Below the pieces are notes generated by a model, which saw only the letters and a list, made by a program, of their open reading frames with translations, had not been told where the DNA came from and searched no databases. The position numbers and the translations under genes are program-made. A DNA stretch of 64,000 nucleotides from Candidatus Gastranaerophilales bacterium (lineage in GTDB: Bacteria > Cyanobacteriota > Vampirovibrionia > Gastranaerophilales > Gastranaerophilaceae): NCBI GenBank assembly GCA_944325105.1, contig CALUYW010000006.1:32437-96436 (forward strand), read 5' to 3'. Position 1 is the stretch's first letter. Every line of letters starts with the position of its first letter. Below are positions 58,951-64,000 of the stretch, one piece after another.

Positions 58951-59310
58951 GTTTTCCTCTTTTAAGTCCAGTAGCATTACTGCCTTTAAAAATCTTTTTT
59001 TGTTGTTAATAATCTAAAATCTCTTCTTCATTCCTCTTTAAAATTTTACGATGCTATGACCGTAATACTATGCCACCACTCCTTTCTCAGTGTTTGACTT
59101 AATTCCTTTGACATAACTATCAAATATCAAATTAAGAGCATGGGCAATGTTTTTATTATTAATTTTTTTTTACAATCAACCATGCCCCGCAAAAACAATA
59201 GGAAAAATTAAAATTTACAAACTTAATGAAGAAAAATTTACTTGCAAAGTCTAAAAAAGCATGACTAACAAATATCACAGAGGGTTTAAATTTTCTTTAC
59301 TTTTATTTTC
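58951..59310 (-). other. Gene-free stretch ending at a minus-strand terminator: possible small RNA or peptide
   Basis: This is most of the 530-bp gap between secD and the amidase gene. No long frame is present. On the minus strand a 22-codon frame (59046-59114, MSKELSQTLRKEWWHSITVI...) ends 95 bases before the terminator. A 25-codon frame, ending at 58939 inside the terminator stem, has no good start codon. A stem with GGGCATGG and CCATGCTC arms (one G-T pair) spans about 59138-59186. None of this proves a gene, but a terminator with nothing to terminate needs an explanation. Confidence 0.35.
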
Positions 59311-59340
59311 TTGTCCCTATTTGTGTCTTAGTGTTATTAT
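59311..59340 (+). promoter_or_regulatory. Promoter of the amidase gene
   Basis: TTGTCC (59311-59316) and TATTAT (59335-59340) are separated by 18 bp; the ATG at 59356 follows a GAGGAG-type ribosome binding site. Confidence 0.5.
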
Positions 59341-59355
59341 TAATTATGAGGAGTT

Positions 59356-61317
59356 ATGAGTAAGTTAACTAAATTCATACTGGCTTTGATATTGTTTTTT
59401 TGCGCTACGTTTAGCGTGCAAGCTGCTCCTGTTGTAAAAATCACGGGTCTTGAGTTTGATAACTCCGATAATATGGTGATAGTAAAATCAATTGGTACAA
59501 TATTTCCCAAAACTCAGCAGACCCCGGAGGACAATGAAAAAAGCGCCAGAACTCCCGAAAATGTTATTACAAAATGCTTTTTAACAAATCCTGACAGAGT
59601 TTTTGTAGATATCACAAATGCGGTTTTGGCGGGTAATGCTAAAACCTATAACCTTAAAAACTCAAAAATCGACACGGTTAAAATATCCCAGTTTTCAACC
59701 TCTCCAAACACAGTAAGAATTGTTTTTGAATACAATAAAAAATTTAATCCCGAAGATTTTTCAATATACGCTAATGACAGACAGATAATGATTTTATTGT
59801 CTAAAACTTTGCTTAGCAGCGAAAAATACAAAACAATCTACAACAATATGACATCGGGTGAGAGAAAGGCTGATATTTTTGAGGCTGCAACATATTCAAG
59901 CGAAACAAAAGAAAAGATAATAAATGTTGCAAACACTGAGCAGATAGAATACGAAACAAAAAAAAACCCTGAAAAAAACACCAAAATGAAAGCTGGGTTT
60001 TATATTGATTCTGTTCAATCCCTTAAAAACGGCTTAATGATTAAAGGTAGCGGTCTTATATCCCTTAAAAGTTCTTTTATACTGGAAAACCCGCTTCGAG
60101 TGGTTTATGACCTTGAGAACACAAATGTTGCTCAAAACCTGAGAAACAAAACCTACACTATGCCGCAGGCAAGTGCTCTTGTTGTGGATGGAAATGTAGC
60201 ACAGAGAGAAATTTTAAGAATAGGACAAAATACCCAAAGTACAGCTCGCCTTGTCTTGCAGGGAAGTGAGGCAAAAAACTACAGAGTGGTTATTTCTCCT
60301 GATTTACAGGGGCTTTTTATTGCAAAAAGAACCGATGTATTGAATGCAAAGCTCACAGAAACTACAAGCTCTGTTTTATCTTACAGTGCAAAAAACGCAG
60401 GCGAGAACTTGGATGTTATTAATATTTCTTTTACAAACCCTATAGCGCTCAGTATGTTTGAAGAAAATTCAAAATTTTATGTTGATTTGCAAAATGTGGC
60501 AGATTTTAATGAAGAAGAGCTAAAAAAACTCCACGCAAACCCTGACTATAGCGGTATTACCGCACAAAAAATCGCACTTGAAAAATCAAGAATAATTTTT
60601 CACCTTAAGGATTCAACGGCAATAAACGCGCAAATTTCTCCCAATGCTAAAGAACTTAGAATATACTTTAAAAAACGTGTAAAAGTTCAGCCTAAACCCG
60701 TTGTTGTTCAACCTGTTAAAAAGGAAGAAAAAGAAATTGAAAAGCAGCGTCCCTCAACCATTAAACAAATGTATAGCGTTGTAATTGACCCGGGCCATGG
60801 CGGAGCTGATGTTGGTGCTACAAGAGAGGGAATTTATGAAAAAGATATAACTCTTGAAGTATCGAAAATGCTTGAAGAAAACCTCAAAAAAATGGGTGTT
60901 TATACCCATATGACGCGCGATAGAGATAAAACTGTAGAGCTTAGCGAGAGAAGTGATTTTTCAAATTCAATAAGTCCTGATGTGTTTATTAGTGTGCATG
61001 TGAATTCTTCCGTTAAAGAGGATATAATAGGAGTGGAAACACACTGGTATCACCCTGTGAGCCTTGATTTTGCAAAGAAAGTTCATTCAAAAATTGCAAG
61101 CTCAAGAAACATCTCTAAATGGGACACGCGCGACCGTGGTTTGTTTCAGTCAAAATTTTATGTTATAAATCATACAACAGCACCTGCCATTTTGGTAGAA
61201 ATAGGATTTATCTCAAATCCCGCCGAGAGAAAAGAACTCATCACCAAGAAAAGGCAGGAAGAAATTGCAAAATCACTTGCTGATGGAATAATGGAGTATT
61301 TAAAATCTCAAAAATGA
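59356..61317 (+). CDS. N-acetylmuramoyl-L-alanine amidase with AMIN domains
   Basis: Zinc amidase that cuts peptide stems from peptidoglycan, usually at the division septum. The 653-residue protein has a signal peptide (about 1-23, VQAAP cleavage), three AMIN-like beta domains (about 26-150, 215-330, 335-440), a Pro/Val linker and an Amidase_3 domain (about 473-650). The zinc ligands and catalytic residues are in VVIDPGHGG, IYEKDI, ISVHVN and ILVEIGF. AMIN domains target the enzyme to the cell envelope. It overlaps murI by 4 nt. Confidence 0.93.
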   Translation: MSKLTKFILALILFFCATFSVQAAPVVKITGLEFDNSDNMVIVKSIGTIFPKTQQTPEDNEKSARTPENVITKCFLTNPDRVFVDITNAVLAGNAKTYNLKNSKIDTVKISQFSTSPNTVRIVFEYNKKFNPEDFSIYANDRQIMILLSKTLLSSEKYKTIYNNMTSGERKADIFEAATYSSETKEKIINVANTEQIEYETKKNPEKNTKMKAGFYIDSVQSLKNGLMIKGSGLISLKSSFILENPLRVVYDLENTNVAQNLRNKTYTMPQASALVVDGNVAQREILRIGQNTQSTARLVLQGSEAKNYRVVISPDLQGLFIAKRTDVLNAKLTETTSSVLSYSAKNAGENLDVINISFTNPIALSMFEENSKFYVDLQNVADFNEEELKKLHANPDYSGITAQKIALEKSRIIFHLKDSTAINAQISPNAKELRIYFKKRVKVQPKPVVVQPVKKEEKEIEKQRPSTIKQMYSVVIDPGHGGADVGATREGIYEKDITLEVSKMLEENLKKMGVYTHMTRDRDKTVELSERSDFSNSISPDVFISVHVNSSVKEDIIGVETHWYHPVSLDFAKKVHSKIASSRNISKWDTRDRGLFQSKFYVINHTTAPAILVEIGFISNPAERKELITKKRQEEIAKSLADGIMEYLKSQK

Positions 61318-62120
61318 CTTACAGTGACACAATAGGGGTAATGGACTCGGGCGTTGGCGGTCTTACGATATTAAAAGAACTTGTTCAGGTTCTTCCCTCC
61401 TCAAAGTTTATATATTTTGGCGACACGGCAAATCTGCCCTACGGTTGCAGGTCAAAAGAGGAGATATTATTTTTTAACAAAAATATTTTAAATTTCTTTT
61501 TAACCCTTGGTGTAAAAGATGTGGTAATAGCTTGTAACACTACATCTGCGCTGACTTATGAGGACTTGAAAAAAGAATTCACCCCCAAGGGTCTAAGGAT
61601 TTTTCCTCTTATTCAAAGTATAGCGCATGATGCCGCAGAGGGGCTTAAAAGCGGGGATTGTATATGTGTTTTATCTACCGCTGCAACTGCTAAGAGCGGC
61701 AAGTATGCAAGCGAAATTAAAAAAGTAAACCCTGATTTAAAAGTTGTTGAAATACCCTGCCCGGGGTTCACTGAAATTGTTGAAAACAGGCTCTATAACG
61801 CTAAAGAAAGTTATATTGCAATACAAGACAGAATGAAAATTGCCCTTGAAAACAAGGCAAAAAGAATAATACTTGGCTGCACGCACTACCCTTATCTTTT
61901 AGATTTATTATCTAAATTTGCACCAAGGGAAATATTTTTTAACCCGTCAAAATCACTTGCAAAAAGTGTTTCTAAGATAATAAAAAATACAAATGATAAA
62001 GGTGATGTTGATTTTTACGTTACAAAAGACCCTGACGAGTTTAAAAACAGTGCAAAAATGTTCTTTGAAATTAACAAAGAAGTAAAATGCACTAAAATGC
62101 CCGAGTTTAGTCGAGTATAG
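61314..62120 (+). CDS. murI: Glutamate racemase
   Basis: Makes D-glutamate for peptidoglycan. The 268-residue protein has the N-terminal GVMDSGVGGLTIL (8-20), the first catalytic cysteine Cys74 in VIACNTTSA, and the second in LGCTHYPYL (about 184-192). Its ATG overlaps the stop of the amidase gene (ATGA), coupling two cell-wall genes. The last 14 bp overlap the convergent glgC. Confidence 0.96.
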   Translation: MTYSDTIGVMDSGVGGLTILKELVQVLPSSKFIYFGDTANLPYGCRSKEEILFFNKNILNFFLTLGVKDVVIACNTTSALTYEDLKKEFTPKGLRIFPLIQSIAHDAAEGLKSGDCICVLSTAATAKSGKYASEIKKVNPDLKVVEIPCPGFTEIVENRLYNAKESYIAIQDRMKIALENKAKRIILGCTHYPYLLDLLSKFAPREIFFNPSKSLAKSVSKIIKNTNDKGDVDFYVTKDPDEFKNSAKMFFEINKEVKCTKMPEFSRV

Positions 62121-63345
62121 CGTCTTTTGGTACTACTGTTATACCACCTTGTGATACGAAAAATCCGCGTCTTAAATCTTCTTCTTTATTAAAGCCGATT
62201 TCCGTATATGGTGGTATTATTACGTTTTTATCTATTATAGCGCGGTTAATGTGTACATGACGTCCTACATTTACGTTTTCAAGCAGTATTGAATTAGATA
62301 TGTTAGAAAAACTGTTTATTTTAACTTTTGGCGAAAGTATGCAACGCGAAAGCGAACCTCCGCTGATGATACAGCCTTCTGACACAAGCGAATTTTTAGC
62401 TACGCCAACACGTTTGTCCTCATCCCATATGAATTTTGCGGGAGGATAATTGTAATTGAAAGTTCTAAGGGGCCAATCTCTTGAGTATAAGTTTAGTTCC
62501 GGACTATATTCCAATAAGTCCATATTAGCCTGCCAGTAACTGTCTATGTTGCCTACATCTCTCCAGTAGCCTTTTTCGGATTCACTCATACCGGGGTAAG
62601 TGTTTGAGGCAAAATCGTAGATATATATGGCTTTCCCGCCTCGCAACATATTTGGAATAATATTTTTTCCGAAATCATGAGAGGAGGCTTCATCGAGCGC
62701 ATCTTGCTCGAGTTCTCCGATTAATTTTTCGGGTTTAAATACATAGTTTCCCATAGAAGCAAGGCACTTTGTCGAGTCACCGGGGATGTGTTTTGGCGTA
62801 TGTTTAGGCTTTTCAACAAAGTTGATTAAGCGCCAAGAGTCATCAACCTCCATAATGCCGTATTCGCTTGCAAGCTCTATCGGTATAGGAATAGCCGAGA
62901 TTGTGAGGTCGGCTTGTTTTTCTATGTGATAGTCAATCATCTGGCGTACATTCATTTTGTAAATGTGGTCACCGCCAAAAACACAGACGATTTTAAAATT
63001 ATCATCAAGAATTTGGTTTAAATTTTGATAAATGGCATCAGCCGTACCTTTATACCAATTGCCGTCCGTTCTCATTTGCGCAGGAACGCAGTCTACATAC
63101 TGCCCTACCGAGGATGATAAGTTCCAACCTCTTGAGATATGCTTGTTTAGAGAATCTGATTTGTACTGTGTAAGGACTTTTATTTTGTAAAAGCCTGAGT
63201 TTACAAAGTTATTTAGAACAAAATCAATAATTCTGTATCTGCCGCCAAAAGGCACAGCAGGCTTTGCTCTGTCTCTTGTCAGAGGAAAAAGCCTTTTTCC
63301 CTGTCCGCCTGCTAAAATCATCGCTAAAACATGTTCACTAAACAT
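62107..63345 (-). CDS. glgC: Glucose-1-phosphate adenylyltransferase (ADP-glucose pyrophosphorylase)
   Basis: Makes ADP-glucose, the donor for glycogen synthesis; normally allosteric and rate-limiting. The 412-residue protein has the nucleotide signature MILAGGQGKRLFPLT (9-23), AKPAVPFGG with the activator-site lysine region, GTADAIYQN, VFGGDHIYKM (about 129-138) and the C-terminal left-handed beta-helix with ISGGSLSRCIL. The ATG follows GGGGT. It suggests a glycogen pathway that the phosphorylase-like protein at the left end might serve. Confidence 0.96.
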   Translation of the reverse strand: MFSEHVLAMILAGGQGKRLFPLTRDRAKPAVPFGGRYRIIDFVLNNFVNSGFYKIKVLTQYKSDSLNKHISRGWNLSSSVGQYVDCVPAQMRTDGNWYKGTADAIYQNLNQILDDNFKIVCVFGGDHIYKMNVRQMIDYHIEKQADLTISAIPIPIELASEYGIMEVDDSWRLINFVEKPKHTPKHIPGDSTKCLASMGNYVFKPEKLIGELEQDALDEASSHDFGKNIIPNMLRGGKAIYIYDFASNTYPGMSESEKGYWRDVGNIDSYWQANMDLLEYSPELNLYSRDWPLRTFNYNYPPAKFIWDEDKRVGVAKNSLVSEGCIISGGSLSRCILSPKVKINSFSNISNSILLENVNVGRHVHINRAIIDKNVIIPPYTEIGFNKEEDLRRGFFVSQGGITVVPKDAILD

Positions 63346-63429
63346 TTTTTACCCCAAATCAGATACACATTTTATTAAAGCATATTTGTAAGCTTTTTAA
63401 AATACCCCTGTGAGTTGATTTTTGGCACT

Positions 63430-63459
63430 AAAAAAGCCACCCCAACAAGAGCGGCTTTT
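63430..63459 (-). terminator. Terminator of the zinc-ribbon gene
   Basis: A 9-bp stem with one G-T pair (63432-63440 with 63451-63459) is followed on the minus strand by six T, 17 bases after the stop. Confidence 0.8.
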
Positions 63460-63475
63460 AAGAGTTTAAACTTTT

Positions 63476-63754
63476 CTATACATTGGCTTCTGCTTGTCTT
63501 TTTGCATAGCATTCTTTGCAATAGATTTCTTTACCCTCTATAGGTTTGAACGGAACTTTTGTTTTTGCTCCGCATTGTGAGCATACGGCATCATGCATTT
63601 TTCTTCTGTTTTTTTGTCTGCGTTCTTTTCTGCATTCAGGGCATCTTTTTGGTTTGTTAACCAAACCTTTTTCTGCGTAGAATTCTTGCTCGCCTACGCT
63701 AAAGATGAACTCTTTGCCGCAATCTTCGCATTTAAGGGTTTCGTCTTGGTACAT
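63476..63754 (-). CDS. Small double zinc-ribbon protein
   Basis: The 92-residue protein holds two four-cysteine ribbons: Cys9/12/38/41 (KCEDCGKEF...KRCPECR) and Cys58/61/79/82 (VCSQCGAK...YCKECY). The first, with FIFSVGEQEFYAEKGL (16-31), matches the probable zinc-ribbon family (zf-trcl type). Such proteins are common in related bacteria, but their function is unknown; nucleic-acid binding is plausible. The ATG follows AAGGAG. Confidence 0.88.
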   Translation of the reverse strand: MYQDETLKCEDCGKEFIFSVGEQEFYAEKGLVNKPKRCPECRKERRQKNRRKMHDAVCSQCGAKTKVPFKPIEGKEIYCKECYAKRQAEANV

Positions 63755-63843
63755 TTTGGTCTCCTTTGGTTAGTAAATTGTTTTCAGACCACAGAGCATA
63801 AAAATTTCTTTAAAATCTATTACTCGCATAGTTGAATATTATA

Positions 63844-63871
63844 ATTGTAGCCTTTTTTTCAGATTTTGCAA
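63844..63871 (-). promoter_or_regulatory. Promoter of the zinc-ribbon gene
   Basis: On the minus strand TTGCAA (63866-63871) and TACAAT (63844-63849) are spaced 16 bp apart, about 90 bases before the ATG. Confidence 0.5.
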
Positions 63872-63882
63872 GGAAAATGTTT

Positions 63883-63922
63883 AAAAAAACGGGCGCAATT
63901 TTATTTACCTGGAGTTGCACCC
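63883..63922 (-). terminator. Minus-strand terminator for a gene beyond the right edge
   Basis: GGGTGCAA and TTGCGCCC (63915-63922 with 63891-63898) form an 8-bp stem with one G-T pair, followed on the minus strand by seven T (63883-63889). The transcript it ends must begin outside the window. Confidence 0.7.
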
Positions 63923-63927
63923 GAATG

Positions 63928-63990
63928 ATACGAAACCTGTGAAGTTCGAACTCTACGCCTATGGCGTTAGTGAGAACGAACAGGCATAAG
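63928..63990. repeat. GC-richer imperfect palindrome at the right edge
   Basis: Around ACGCC-TAT-GGCGT the two sides repeat each other imperfectly outward (CCTGT...GTTCG against CGAAC...AGG). The stretch is richer in G+C than the rest and looks like a REP/MITE-type element or the 3' part of a structured RNA. A 26-codon plus-strand frame ending at the TAA near 63986 can be read through it, but it has no start and is not claimed as a gene. Confidence 0.4.
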
Positions 63991-64000
63991 GATGTAAGGG

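Noticed and set aside
63893..63986. Coding gene ending at the right edge on the plus strand
   Set aside because: The frame has no start codon, is closed by an upstream stop near 63882 and runs through a palindrome and a terminator stem.
63922..64000. tRNA or tmRNA 3' end
   Set aside because: The minus strand has a GTTCGAAC resembling a T-loop and a CCA-like triplet further on, but arm lengths and pairings do not fit a tRNA.

Overview
The window looks like a chromosomal segment of an AT-rich, flagellated, Gram-negative-type bacterium, most likely a non-photosynthetic relative of Cyanobacteria (Melainabacteria/Vampirovibrionia, perhaps Gastranaerophilales). The main evidence is the ATP synthase operon: order a-c-b'-b-delta-alpha-gamma, paired b and b' genes, and no beta or epsilon gene beside it, which is the cyanobacterial layout. 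A four-domain S1 protein and an AMIN-domain amidase also fit. This is inference from gene content; no rRNA is present to confirm it. I recognised no tRNA, rRNA, CRISPR array or insertion sequence.

Layout. 1-475: a GC-richer 120-bp tandem repeat, then a glycogen-phosphorylase-like gene lacking the PLP lysine. 2.2-9.9 kb: lysS, an unknown membrane protein, a Xer recombinase, ftsZ, GDP-fucose synthase and glutamine synthetase. 9.9-14.9 kb (minus strand): F1Fo ATP synthase. 15.2-23.7 kb: a two-component pair followed by flgB-flgC-fliE and fliF-G-H-I. 23.8-26.8 kb: rpsA and two overlapping WYL-type regulators. 26.8-36.7 kb: a chemosensory cluster (sensorless MCP, hybrid CheA-REC, HD protein, exported TPR protein, REC protein with a degenerate GGDEF, double CheW) plus a Maf-type flagellin glycosyltransferase. 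36.7-43 kb: two exported unknowns, lspA, rluD, a LapA-like protein and trkH/trkA. 43-52 kb: gyrB, a possible JAMM-like protein, comM, a thioredoxin/CcdA pair, groES-groEL, and an unknown gene behind a near-consensus promoter. 52-64 kb: thrC-hom, gltX, secD-secF with a coupled XRE/zinc-ribbon regulator, an amidase, murI, glgC, a zinc-ribbon protein, and at the right edge a terminator and palindrome belonging to something outside the window.

How the genes work together. Motility and its control dominate the middle: the two-component pair sits directly before the rod, MS-ring and export genes, and the chemosensory cluster and the flagellin-modifying enzyme lie close by. glgC and the phosphorylase-like gene, at opposite ends, suggest glycogen storage. 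Most other genes are housekeeping. Genes are packed tightly, with 1-8 nt overlaps (TAATG, TTGAGTAG, ATGA), and several intergenic regions hold clear terminators, inverted repeats or sigma70-like promoters. Some promoters lie so close to the start codon that the mRNAs may be leaderless.
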